A program made the translations under genes and the position numbers. Below are positions 25,201-32,098 of a DNA stretch of 35,043 nucleotides, piece by piece. A model generated the notes under the pieces. The model was given only the letters and a program-made list of their open reading frames with translations. It searched no databases and had not been told where the DNA came from. Position 1 is the stretch's first letter. Every line of letters begins with the position of its first letter. Source of the stretch: Succinivibrio sp. (GTDB taxonomy: Bacteria; Pseudomonadota; Gammaproteobacteria; Enterobacterales; Succinivibrionaceae); assembly GCA_017469335.1 (NCBI GenBank), contig JAFUGP010000153.1:1-35043 (forward strand), read 5' to 3'.

Positions 25201-26169
25201 GCAGTTAAACTCCACCCGGCTCTCAAAGGCCTCCTCGTAGACATGCTCGGGGGCGTTTAAGTCACGCAGATGCAGTTTCTGCGTGGACCCCGAGAAACCG
25301 TCGGTATCCTCCCCGCCGTTTTCCACCAACACCCCGCAGGAGCGGGAATTGCCCACATCCAGCACCAGACTGACCTCAGTGGCCTCCCGCACCCCGCTGC
25401 CCGAGGAGAGCAGTTTGATGCTCCGCGGCTGCACCACTTCGCCCAGGAGTCTTAAGATATTGAGGTAATGCGCCTCGTATTCCTTATCCTCCAGGGCCTG
25501 ATTGAAATCCTCCTCGGCGATGCGCATGCCGCGCAAGGTCTCGTGGCCTAAGTCGCAGAAGGCCCCGCGCACCCATTCTTCCACCCAGCTCTGGCCGCTC
25601 TTGCCGGGTCTGAGCAAAATGGTGCCGCCCTTGCGGTAATCGAGGCTGAAGAGGTTGGAGGCCGAGACATCGGTTTCGGCCGGGGCCAGATACTCATCCT
25701 GGGAGGAGTGCTGCACGGCGGTGTCAAAGCACAATACCACCCGGTAATAGGCGCCCTCAAACTTGTCGTTGGGCACGCGTACGATGCGGCACCGGGCCCA
25801 GTTGAAAGGGCCGACCTTCTGGGCGGAGGTCTCGTTGAAATAAGGCAGCGGCAGCCAGACCCCGTTGAAAATTCTCAGCGAATTTTCCGTATTGTTGAAA
25901 TCGGTAATGAGACTGGGAGAGTCGGGATCGATGCGCTGCTGAGGATTGAAAGGGTTGATGAGCTTGTCATCGGACTCATTGGGAAAAAGCATGACCAGAT
26001 GCCCGTCCTTACCCAAAGAATCACGGGCAAATACGGTTTTCAAGAGCTGTTTGGTAGTTTTGTTGGACTTGTCACCCCAGTCGATGCCAAATTCGTAATC
26101 TATAAACTGAATGCCGGAATTTTCAACCAGATCAATGTTGTTATGTTTTTCGTAAACGGTCGCTAACAC
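22279..26169 (-). CDS. srfB: SrfB family Hsp70/actin-fold ATPase (putative virulence factor)
   Basis: A very large cytosolic protein, 1296 residues from the GTG at 26169. The ASKHA (actin/Hsp70) nucleotide motifs are present: phosphate-1 LVLDVGNSRSCGVLVENGG near 269, phosphate-2 IGSIDIGGGTTDLVISDYY near 605, and an adenosine-type motif LLTGRPLRIPGIRKF near 836. About 250 residues precede the first motif. After the ATPase core a coiled-coil region runs from about 1040 to 1210 (QAKERELEQELSEYAAQKGD). I recall typical SrfB proteins as about 1000 residues, so the C-terminal part looks extended. GTG 26169 is chosen over the TTG at 26181 because GAGG lies 6 bases before it and homologues begin Met-Leu. 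It is first of the nine-gene set. Confidence 0.86.
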   Translation of the reverse strand: MLATVYEKHNNIDLVENSGIQFIDYEFGIDWGDKSNKTTKQLLKTVFARDSLGKDGHLVMLFPNESDDKLINPFNPQQRIDPDSPSLITDFNNTENSLRIFNGVWLPLPYFNETSAQKVGPFNWARCRIVRVPNDKFEGAYYRVVLCFDTAVQHSSQDEYLAPAETDVSASNLFSLDYRKGGTILLRPGKSGQSWVEEWVRGAFCDLGHETLRGMRIAEEDFNQALEDKEYEAHYLNILRLLGEVVQPRSIKLLSSGSGVREATEVSLVLDVGNSRSCGVLVENGGEDTDGFSGSTQKLHLRDLNAPEHVYEEAFESRVEFNCPNFEYDGKSARSGRPDAFLWPSLARVGTEAARLASHHQSKENLTGLNSPKRYLWKDESDDRDIWHFNSFSYQIPKVDQDGNILQYHFKSSNPNRPYAKPVSDYINSQGEALFAGTPDQNMTSRFTYKSCMTFMLLEIFAQALMQINSFDYRLNAKGNNARRLRAIVLTVPPSMPEQEREIYRGCAYEALGILWKSMGYDPTPAAEFKFYNRRREMNPEPPEIVMDLDEAQAGQVVYLFNESQKIYGGNCKQFLEDLIRPGTEGRFGRLERDEQKREVVSARIGSIDIGGGTTDLVISDYYIAAEALENSESVRINEVLRDGFKIAGDDILLELIRSEVLTPLRRYLKEATEERHRGHGQDDQIMQNVFGMGSDTDKSSNFENSRLQCVQQIFMKVGYRILAHLELLRQLPPGLTEATVKGTVGDFIRCNEVPSCEEINIYDHEANAYPDPDPLAIEHVDKRIREFLPDFKGIMEFPLDIDLFALNRRFAAGVGVGIAVPLTALTAIAALYQCDVMLLTGRPLRIPGIRKFIQSRLPLSPARIISLNEYECGQWYPFARRGSYIGDTKTTVTVGAALAHKKTTSHSMTNFRFDLRLHQQPSPIRYFGHIDNDNIVRDVMYEFITEGENKTHQVNCVAKSVEGINEDNQMALTRESSRHIVRATLPDDLGFRQFDSPDYPGTRLYTVECYDNVQQLKSVQDAAALDLSGSGELESLLSQLNDTQVIEECRKAEALRDVKIRLVELLSDDQAKERELEQELSEYAAQKGDFAAELGELLERGRALLEERTQLHAKLNSAAEAAATEHFKDRKSSFLGKLTGENSKLEAERQSYLADFVRSNLEVHVREPIQRRLEELRQEAERAMVKRVRTLIWENQDTVMQSQSRKLKQVTEKIDRGESFELQFSLDERNNTCPNEQLKPLWDELKASGKPLNRIFKLKLEGVNDLDGKSWNAQIRLKLKTAGSKYWTDTGMIAG

Positions 26170-26181
26170 TTCAAACCTCAA

Positions 26182-26378
26182 GCTTGATCCCTGCCTTGGG
26201 ACAGGTTAGGTGGAGTTTTTGAATACTCTCAATACTACACCTACGCCTTAGGGAAAAAAACGCACAAATTCACAATGTTCAAGGCACAGGACCGGCAGCG
26301 GGGGCTGGACAGACGCAGCTGTCGGAGCTAAATGGCGTCCCCTTGGGCAGATGTCAATCAATTGATTTTAAGGAGAAT
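26182..26378 (-). promoter_or_regulatory. Leader region of the srf operon, promoter candidates
   Basis: This 197-base gap between the tRNA-Val gene and srfB has no gene. On the minus strand a consensus -35 TTGACA (26352-26357) is followed 17-18 bases later only by the weak CATTTA/ATTTAG. Closer to the gene, TAGTAT (26232-26237) could be a -10 but has a poor -35. No terminator is seen after the tRNA, so read-through from the tRNA promoter is possible. AATCAATTGATT near 26357 is palindromic. Confidence 0.3.
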
Positions 26379-26455
26379 TGGTGGACGTTACCGGACTCGA
26401 ACCAGTGACCCCCTGCTTGTAAGGCAGATGCTCTAACCAACTGAGCTAAACGTCC
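26379..26455 (-). tRNA. tRNA-Val (anticodon UAC)
   Basis: The minus strand folds as a complete tRNA. The acceptor stem is GGACGTT/AACGTCC with discriminator A and encoded CCA. The D-arm reads AGCTCAGTTGG, the anticodon loop is TTACAAG with TAC at positions 34-36, and the T-loop is GGTTCGAGTCC. It is the last of four tRNA genes in transcription order. The loop and following GGGGGTC match gammaproteobacterial tRNA-Val(UAC). Confidence 0.95.
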
Positions 26456-26468
26456 AGAGACTGGGGGA

Positions 26469-26544
26469 TGGTGGGTTGTGAGGGGGTCGAACCCGCGACC
26501 AACGGATTAAGAGTCCGCTGCTCTACCAACTGAGCTAACAACCC
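26469..26544 (-). tRNA. tRNA-Lys (anticodon CUU), copy 2
   Basis: The acceptor stem is GGGTTGT/ACAACCC with discriminator A and encoded CCA. The anticodon loop CTCTTAA places CTT at positions 34-36. The T-loop reads GGGTTCGACCC. It is identical in all 76 bases to the gene at 26566-26641 and so arose by tandem duplication with a 97-base period. Confidence 0.96.
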
Positions 26545-26565
26545 ATCCCGAAGGAAAGCCAGGCG

Positions 26566-26641
26566 TGGTGGGTTGTGAGGGGGTCGAACCCGCGACCAAC
26601 GGATTAAGAGTCCGCTGCTCTACCAACTGAGCTAACAACCC
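26566..26641 (-). tRNA. tRNA-Lys (anticodon CUU), copy 1
   Basis: Identical to the neighbouring 26469-26544 copy, with the same CTCTTAA anticodon loop and encoded CCA. It lies 22 bases after the tRNA-Lys(UUU) gene in transcription order. It reads AAG codons, which are frequent in this window. Confidence 0.96.
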
Positions 26642-26663
26642 ACGCCAATGCTTTTTTACCCCC

Positions 26664-26739
26664 TGGTGGGTCGCGAGAGATTCGAACTCTCGACCAACGG
26701 ATTAAAAGTCCGCTGCTCTACCGACTGAGCTAGCGACCC
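26664..26739 (-). tRNA. tRNA-Lys (anticodon UUU)
   Basis: The acceptor stem is GGGTCGC/GCGACCC with discriminator A and encoded CCA. The anticodon loop CTTTTAA carries TTT, and the T-arm reads GAGAGTTCGAATCTCTC. It is the first gene of the tRNA cluster, about 22 bases after the predicted transcription start. The anticodon stem region matches the two Lys(CUU) genes, suggesting common descent. Confidence 0.96.
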
Positions 26740-26767
26740 GCCTGGGGATGACCTAAGTCACGGTGTT

Positions 26768-26795
26768 ATTTTACTTAAATTTTGATCCAGTGCAA
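26768..26795 (-). promoter_or_regulatory. Promoter of the tRNA cluster
   Basis: On the minus strand TTGCAC (26790-26795) and TAAAAT (26768-26773) are 16 bases apart, and the first tRNA begins about 29 bases past the -10. The sequence just upstream of the -35 is an A-rich tract (CTTAAAAAAGAC) that could act as an UP element, as at other stable-RNA promoters. Confidence 0.65.
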
Positions 26796-26875
26796 GTCTT
26801 TTTTAAGGCTTTAGTCAAAAGCCGCATCCGGGCGCTGAGCACGACCGCCCGCCGCGGCCGCTTTGGGCAACCTCC

Positions 26876-27364
26876 CTAAAACTGACTGAGCACCTCGGCT
26901 TCCTTTTTGAGAGTCTCCAGTTCCAGTTGCAGTTTTTGCACCTCGCGCTGTTTGGCCTCTAAATTGGCGCTGTTCTGCAGGCTCTGGGCCTTGCTTTGCA
27001 GAGCCGCGCTCTTTTGCGCCAGCGCCGCAGTCTGAGCGCTGTCGGCACCGGATTTTTTCAGCGAAGCGATGGACGCATTGAGCTTTTTGATTTCGGCGTT
27101 GAGGGAGTTGAGCTGCTTTTTCTGCGCGGCAACTTTCTTATCTAGCGTATTGCGCTGGGCCTTAAGTTCCTCATTTTCCTGCGCGTACTGTGCCTGTTCG
27201 GCCTCAATGGCCGCCAGCTTTTCCTCGCGCTCTGAGATCCGCTCCTCATACCTGGAGGGGTTGTAGCCAAACAGCCCGCCCTTGTGGGGATCATCGCGGT
27301 CAATGCCGCTGCAGCCCGTGGACCACAGAGCCATCATAACTGCCGTCAGCAAAAATCTGTTCAT
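26876..27364 (-). CDS. Coiled-coil lipoprotein
   Basis: A 162-residue protein with a lipoprotein signal (FLLTAVMMALWSTGC, lipid cysteine at 18). A short linker follows, then an almost continuous coiled coil from about residue 40 to the end (EEKLAAIEAEQAQYAQENEE and VAAQKKQLNSLNAEIKKL). No family match beyond this. It starts 10 bases after the stop of the glycine-zipper lipoprotein and ends the series that begins with tolB. A periplasmic or outer-membrane-tethered rod is likely. There is no strong terminator in the 136 bases before the tRNA cluster. Confidence 0.78.
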   Translation of the reverse strand: MNRFLLTAVMMALWSTGCSGIDRDDPHKGGLFGYNPSRYEERISEREEKLAAIEAEQAQYAQENEELKAQRNTLDKKVAAQKKQLNSLNAEIKKLNASIASLKKSGADSAQTAALAQKSAALQSKAQSLQNSANLEAKQREVQKLQLELETLKKEAEVLSQF

Positions 27365-27374
27365 GTTCTGTCCC

Positions 27375-28076
27375 TCACACCGCCAGTCTTACCGACAGAT
27401 CGGCCAGACGCTGATTATAGGCTTTCATTTCCTTGATCTGCGCGGTAAGCTGCCTGATCTCGTTGTCCATGATTTTGGCCTCGCGCTCATCTCCGTTGTC
27501 ACGGGCATCCTGAGCCACTTTCTTCTGGCTCAAAAGCTCGCTCTCCAAGGCCTCGATATTCTGCCTGGTGTCATTTTGCAAGGCCAAAATGGAATCGCGC
27601 TCGGACTTTAAGGCCGCCGCCGAAACTCTCTTTTTCCGGTACTGCGCCGCCAGAGTCTTGGACTCCTTGTCCAAAGCCGCGACCTCACGTTTTAGCCCGT
27701 CATTGGCACTGCGCGTCTGCTCGTTGACCTCATGAGCATGCTCGATGCAGGCATCCAGCCAGTCCTCGCGGCTGGCAAACTCGGCTTTGCGATCGGCGAT
27801 GTTCTTGCCGACGATAAACCCCGACAGGGAGCCGATGCCGGCCCCGATGGCCGCCCCGGTCAGCGCCCCGTTTTTGCCGTTGACCAGTGCCCCGATGAGC
27901 GCGCCCACGCCGGCGCCGATGGAGGCTCCCACCAAGGTGCCCTCGGTTTTGGTACGGGTGGAGTCGTCCTCGATATTGGTGCAGCCTCCTCCCAGTGCCA
28001 GCGCCACGGCCACCGCTGCGGCGGTGGCCGCGCGCCCTGCGGTGCCGCTCTTTAACGTACGGACTTTGTCAGGCAT
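27375..28076 (-). CDS. Glycine-zipper lipoprotein with coiled-coil tail
   Basis: A 233-residue protein. A long basic signal sequence ends at the lipobox ALALGGGC (cysteine at about 32). A glycine-zipper segment follows near residues 47-90 (GTLVGASIGAGVGALIGALV and GALTGAAIGAGIGSLSGFIV), which often inserts in or lies on membranes. The last 130 residues are helical and heptad-like. GAGGAG precedes the ATG. It lies between the FGE-fold gene (95-base gap) and the coiled-coil lipoprotein (10-base gap). Glycine-zipper lipoproteins commonly have envelope-integrity roles, but none can be assigned here. Confidence 0.8.
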   Translation of the reverse strand: MPDKVRTLKSGTAGRAATAAAVAVALALGGGCTNIEDDSTRTKTEGTLVGASIGAGVGALIGALVNGKNGALTGAAIGAGIGSLSGFIVGKNIADRKAEFASREDWLDACIEHAHEVNEQTRSANDGLKREVAALDKESKTLAAQYRKKRVSAAALKSERDSILALQNDTRQNIEALESELLSQKKVAQDARDNGDEREAKIMDNEIRQLTAQIKEMKAYNQRLADLSVRLAV

Positions 28077-28171
28077 AATGTTTGCTCCTCTTCTCTTGCC
28101 CGCAGCCTCATGCTGCGCCTGTCAGCACTTTCAAGTCACTCTCGGCAGATTACCCTGTCAGAGCTCGCCTG

Positions 28172-29770
28172 TCACTGCTGCAATTTGAAATCTTTCTGCC
28201 AGGAGGCGGCGTCGTAGCGCCGCTCCAATGCATACTTCTGGTAATGGATTTTGGTAATGCCCGCCCAGGCCTTTTGCAGTTTCAGATCGCGCAGCAGCCG
28301 TTTGCCCTGCTCTGAATTGTCCTTGCTCTGGGCATCTATCTTAGCCTGCAGTGCACCAAGCCAATCATCAAAACCCTGGGTTACCGTCTCCTCGGGCAGT
28401 TTGACCAGCTCTCCTAAGAGTTCGCCGTAATCGCGGGTGTTGTCCCTGACATTAAGCTCGTAATCGTTAAGACGGTTTTGCGTCGAGCCCAACGGGTTTT
28501 GTTTCAGCGCCTCGATACGCATTAAATTGAGCGCCAGCTGCGCCCCGCGCTCGCAGGAGAATTTGCTGAGCACCCGCGCCGAGTCCTCATCGGCCTTGCG
28601 TCTTATCTGCGCCATGTTCTGCAACGCCGCAGCTGCCGCGGACAGATCGCCTTCAACCGACTTGAGCAGCCCGTTTTTATGCAGCGTGTTCTGTACTTTG
28701 TCCAGGCGTTTTAACGCCTCCTGCGCCGATACCGTCTCCTGGTGGCTCACATCGGAGAGGGAGAGCGCCGCCGGCATCTCAGCGCCTTCACCCGAGCGGT
28801 GAGTCTCCCAGGCCTGTTCCATCTCCTTAAGCGCGGCACTGTCAGGGTAAATGGCCCCTCCCAGGGCCAGCCTGAAGCCCAAGGTAGGCTTGGCGTTGGC
28901 CTTCATGTTTCCCTGTTTATCCTTAAGGTACAAAGGCTCCTCGGTGCGCAGCGTGGCCTTCATGTCAGCAGCCGGAGTCAGATAGCTGCCGCCGCAGGAG
29001 ACCAGCCCGCCGCTGCGGCCCTGGTAATACTCCACCCTGTACCAGGAGCCCGTCATCTCGGCAACGTTGCCCAACATGTCGTGCAGGCCCAAAGGCCCGG
29101 CCTTGAGTCTGCCTACCTGCTGGATTTTGTTGCGCGAGGACTGCGCTCCCGAGAACCACTCGTACTGACCAAGCTCTCCCTCGTAGGGATAATCGCGATC
29201 AAAGAGCTCGGCACTGACCGCCGCGCCGCCGCGGGCGGCGAACTCCCACTCCTCTTCGGTGGGCAGTCGCACAAAGCCCGGCAGGGTGCCGCCGTGCGGC
29301 AGGCTTTTTAGGCTGTGCTCATAGAAATAGTGGTTTAAGCGGTCGATGAAAGTTTGCGCCTCCAAATAGGTGATGCCGCTGACCGGCAGATTCTCATGCT
29401 TGCCCTGCAATGAAGATGGCAGCTCGCTCATCACCGCCCGGTACTGCCCGATTGTGACCTCAAACTTACCCAGATAATAGTAACGCTCCTTGCCGTTGAC
29501 AAAGGAGCCTCCCACCACCACGGAGGTGGGAGGAGTGCGGAACTTGCCCTCGGCACTGCCCATGATATAGGTCTGTCCGGCCAGAGGCCCGCTGCCTCCG
29601 GGCACGGTCACCGGGCAGAACACGAACTGCGTGCCCTCAGGACCCGGCAGGGTGAGCTCTTTTAGGGCGGCAGCCTGCGCAAAGCCGGCCACACCCGGAC
29701 CTGCCAGCGCGCCCGCAACCAAGCCCAGCGTAAAGAGCGCTCTGAGAGAGCGGCTTGCGGCAGCTACCAT
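28172..29770 (-). CDS. Second exported FGE-sulfatase-fold protein with helical tail
   Basis: A 532-residue protein with a signal peptide (LRALFTLGLVAGALAG, cleavage near FAQA). The FGE fold runs to about residue 310: YYYLGKFEVTIGQYRAVMSE, FVRLPTEEEWEFAARGG, GLHDMLGNVAEM, SCGGSYLTPAADM and LGFRLALG. As in the other copy, the catalytic cysteine pair of true FGE is not seen at the expected C-terminal position, although one cysteine lies just before GGSY. The C-terminal 220 residues are helical. ATG 29770 overlaps the preceding stop by 7 bases and gives a proper signal peptide; a longer frame would begin inside the upstream gene. The two FGE-fold proteins share the tail layout and the GGSYLTP motif, so they are paralogues. 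Confidence 0.8.
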   Translation of the reverse strand: MVAAASRSLRALFTLGLVAGALAGPGVAGFAQAAALKELTLPGPEGTQFVFCPVTVPGGSGPLAGQTYIMGSAEGKFRTPPTSVVVGGSFVNGKERYYYLGKFEVTIGQYRAVMSELPSSLQGKHENLPVSGITYLEAQTFIDRLNHYFYEHSLKSLPHGGTLPGFVRLPTEEEWEFAARGGAAVSAELFDRDYPYEGELGQYEWFSGAQSSRNKIQQVGRLKAGPLGLHDMLGNVAEMTGSWYRVEYYQGRSGGLVSCGGSYLTPAADMKATLRTEEPLYLKDKQGNMKANAKPTLGFRLALGGAIYPDSAALKEMEQAWETHRSGEGAEMPAALSLSDVSHQETVSAQEALKRLDKVQNTLHKNGLLKSVEGDLSAAAAALQNMAQIRRKADEDSARVLSKFSCERGAQLALNLMRIEALKQNPLGSTQNRLNDYELNVRDNTRDYGELLGELVKLPEETVTQGFDDWLGALQAKIDAQSKDNSEQGKRLLRDLKLQKAWAGITKIHYQKYALERRYDAASWQKDFKLQQ

Positions 29771-31302
29771 AGGGCACCCAGCCAGGAGAAAAACGCCAGA
29801 TGAGGACCGCCTAAGTAGGCGGAGAGATTGCCTGCGACCATGCCGCAGACCAAGCCCGTCAGGCCGCCTTTGGCCGCCGACATGCAGCACTGCTGCAGAT
29901 CGTGCCACTCCTCGGGGCGGCGCAGCGTCTTGGGCAGCGCCTCGTTATCGCGTCTGGTTAACTTGCGGCTTAAGGGAATAAAGGGCAGCGCAAAGAAGAA
30001 CAGCGCGATGCCGCCCAAAGCCAGCAGCAGCGCCGAATAGATGACCTGGGCATACCAGTTGGAGGTATAGGACATGTCGGCGGCGGCCAGGCACATCATC
30101 ACCGCGCCCAGCACCAGATGCACCGACCAGATGAACTTGGAGCTGTTAAGCGTCAGGTGTTCGGCAATGACCCTCAATGCAGCGGCTGCCTTGTGCGCGG
30201 CTGCATCGGAGATAAAGCCCGCATTCTCCTCCTTGACAGTGGCAGAAAGCTCTTTTAAGAGATCATGCCCCTGCTCGGTCTGAGAGACTGCGCTCTGTGT
30301 CTTACTCTTAGCTCCGGCATCCTGGGAGAGTTGTCTGCCGATTTTGATGAGCGGCCTTTTCAAAGCCGGCAGAGCGTCTAAGGTATCGAAGTAGTAGGAG
30401 CGGAATTCCTCAGTGGTATGGCGCAAAATGGAGGCACGATCAAAGAGGGGATTGGCAATGCTGGCGGTCAGCTCCTCCATGACGGCGAACTCCCCTTCCA
30501 AAAGATAATCAAGCAGGGGCGGCGGGTTTAAACAGTGTCCGTCATCGGCAAAAAAGCACTCAAACTGCTTGGTATGCACGTTTAGGGTCAGACGGTGTAC
30601 CGTCAGGGGCTCAAAGTCATAGCGCAGGACAAAACCGCCGGCGCCAGCCTCCTCGTCCGCGACATAACGCGGTGCGGCAATCTCGCGGAACAGCCCCGGA
30701 TCCAATGCGGCAAACTGTTTTAAAAACGCCTCGGCGCGCACGTCACAGGGCTCTGAGGGAACAAATTCCACCGCAGTAGTGGTGCTTACCTTGGCCACGG
30801 CGCGGTACAGCCTCAGCCCCGAACCCTCGCAGGAGGGACACTTGGAGCCGGCCAGTTTGCCCGCCCCTCCGCATAAGGGACAGCGCTGCGGCACATCAAA
30901 GTACGTCAGTTTCTTAAAGATGCTCTTGCCTTGCTTGGCAGGCAGCGAGCTGCCCTTTTTGTGCTGTTCGGCCAGAGCCAGCAGGTTTTTGAGTTCCAGC
31001 GAGCATTCGACCAACTGCCCGTCGCTTACCGATTCGCGGGCGAGTTTGAGCGCGGCGGCGGCATTAGCCGGAGCTCCCGTGTAGTCCGCGCCCCGCTCCC
31101 CGGGCAGGGTCGTGCTCTCACTGCCCGCGCTAAGCTGCCAATGCACTTTGACCTGACCGCCAAAGCGCAGCGACTCCAGGGCGTGCTCACCTATTTCACC
31201 TATCTTGAGCCCGCAATCGGTCACCGCTGCGGACACCTGCTTTTTAAAAGCCTCCACCGCCTCAAGCACGTCAGGGCGGTCGGTGGCGTTAAGCTGCAGC
31301 AT
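29764..31302 (-). CDS. Membrane protein with DnaJ-like zinc ribbon
   Basis: A 512-residue protein. Two CxxCxGxG-type motifs, CPLCGGAG (141-148) and CPSCEGSG (155-162), form a zinc ribbon like half of the DnaJ cysteine-rich region, but no J-domain is present. The N-terminal and middle regions appear soluble. About three to four membrane segments close the protein: near 391-408, 418-445 with ALLLALGGIALFFFALPF, and 478-510. It starts 32 bases after the cpoB stop and overlaps the FGE-fold gene by 7 bases, linking the tol-pal genes to the FGE cluster. The zinc ribbon should be cytosolic if active in folding or RNA/protein binding. No function is assigned. Confidence 0.72.
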   Translation of the reverse strand: MLQLNATDRPDVLEAVEAFKKQVSAAVTDCGLKIGEIGEHALESLRFGGQVKVHWQLSAGSESTTLPGERGADYTGAPANAAAALKLARESVSDGQLVECSLELKNLLALAEQHKKGSSLPAKQGKSIFKKLTYFDVPQRCPLCGGAGKLAGSKCPSCEGSGLRLYRAVAKVSTTTAVEFVPSEPCDVRAEAFLKQFAALDPGLFREIAAPRYVADEEAGAGGFVLRYDFEPLTVHRLTLNVHTKQFECFFADDGHCLNPPPLLDYLLEGEFAVMEELTASIANPLFDRASILRHTTEEFRSYYFDTLDALPALKRPLIKIGRQLSQDAGAKSKTQSAVSQTEQGHDLLKELSATVKEENAGFISDAAAHKAAAALRVIAEHLTLNSSKFIWSVHLVLGAVMMCLAAADMSYTSNWYAQVIYSALLLALGGIALFFFALPFIPLSRKLTRRDNEALPKTLRRPEEWHDLQQCCMSAAKGGLTGLVCGMVAGNLSAYLGGPHLAFFSWLGALW

Positions 31303-31334
31303 GAAAGACGCTCCTTGAGCCTGAAGATGGAAAG

Positions 31335-32003
31335 CTACTGGGGATTGAGCTGGGAGGTGGCCAGCGCGGCGGCGGCATCCTCGGGATATTCGCTCACCAC
31401 CACCTCAAAATAGCGCTTGGCTTTCTCCTCATCTCCCAAAAGACGGGTGATGAGGCCTAATTTGTAAAGGGCGTCGGGACGTTTGCCCGAGTTTTTGTCG
31501 GAAGCGGCATTCAGAAAGCTGACCCGGGCATCCTGGTACTGTTTTAGCTTGTACTGAGCCTGGCCTTGCCAGTACCAGGCATTGGTAACCAGCTCATGCT
31601 GGGGGTACTTGGCGATAAACCCCTGAAAAGCATTGACGCTGCCCGGCAAATCGTTGCGCAAAATGAGAGCGTAGGCCTCGTCATAAGCCTGTTTGGCCTC
31701 ACTGCTTTGCACCGTACCCGCCGCGGGGGCCGTCACACTTGCAGCCGCACTGGCCGCGGCGGCCGCAGCGGTAGCGGCCGGGGCCTGAGGCGGCTGACCG
31801 TGCTGGGTATGTTTCAGGGCGTCCAGATCACCGCGCAGCTGCGCTATCTCAGCTTGCAGAGCCAGCAGATCATTCTGCATTCTGAGAATATTTTTCTGCT
31901 GGGCCTCAAGTTGACGCTGCAGATCGGCATCATCGCCCAACGAGGGCAGAGCCCAGATCCCCAGCACCAGGGGCACTGTCAGTTTAAACAGTCCATGGCT
32001 CAT
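31335..32003 (-). CDS. cpoB: Cell division coordinator CpoB (YbgF), tol-pal cluster
   Basis: A 222-residue periplasmic protein. A signal peptide (FKLTVPLVLGIWALPSLG) is followed by a short trimerising coiled coil (LQRQLEAQQKNILRMQNDLL), an Ala-rich linker and a C-terminal TPR domain (AYDEAYALILRNDLPGSVNA, YWQGQAQYKLKQYQDA, ALYKLGLITRLLGDEEKAKR). This is the standard YbgF/CpoB architecture, which links peptidoglycan synthesis with Tol-mediated outer-membrane constriction. ATG 32003 is chosen for the GAGG about 7 bases upstream. It follows pal, as in other gammaproteobacteria. Confidence 0.92.
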   Translation of the reverse strand: MSHGLFKLTVPLVLGIWALPSLGDDADLQRQLEAQQKNILRMQNDLLALQAEIAQLRGDLDALKHTQHGQPPQAPAATAAAAAASAAASVTAPAAGTVQSSEAKQAYDEAYALILRNDLPGSVNAFQGFIAKYPQHELVTNAWYWQGQAQYKLKQYQDARVSFLNAASDKNSGKRPDALYKLGLITRLLGDEEKAKRYFEVVVSEYPEDAAAALATSQLNPQ

Positions 32004-32056
32004 GGCATACCTCAAGCTCAGCGGCAGCAACCCTGCCCGTATACTCAATATAACGA

Positions 32057-32087
32057 GAAAAACTTAGCCCCACCTTAGCGGTGGTGC
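32057..32087 (-). terminator. Hairpin with T-run after pal, partial terminator
   Basis: On the minus strand CCACC and GGTGG form a stem extended by flanking GC pairs with one mismatch (32068-32087). CTAAGTTTTT follows. It lies just beyond the pal stop and before cpoB, so it probably reduces rather than abolishes expression of downstream genes. Confidence 0.4.
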
Positions 32088-32098
32088 CAAACGCAGGA

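Noticed and set aside
26818-26836. GGCTTT/AAAGCC hairpin as terminator of the coiled-coil lipoprotein gene
   Set aside because: On the minus strand it is followed by an A-tract, not a T-run.
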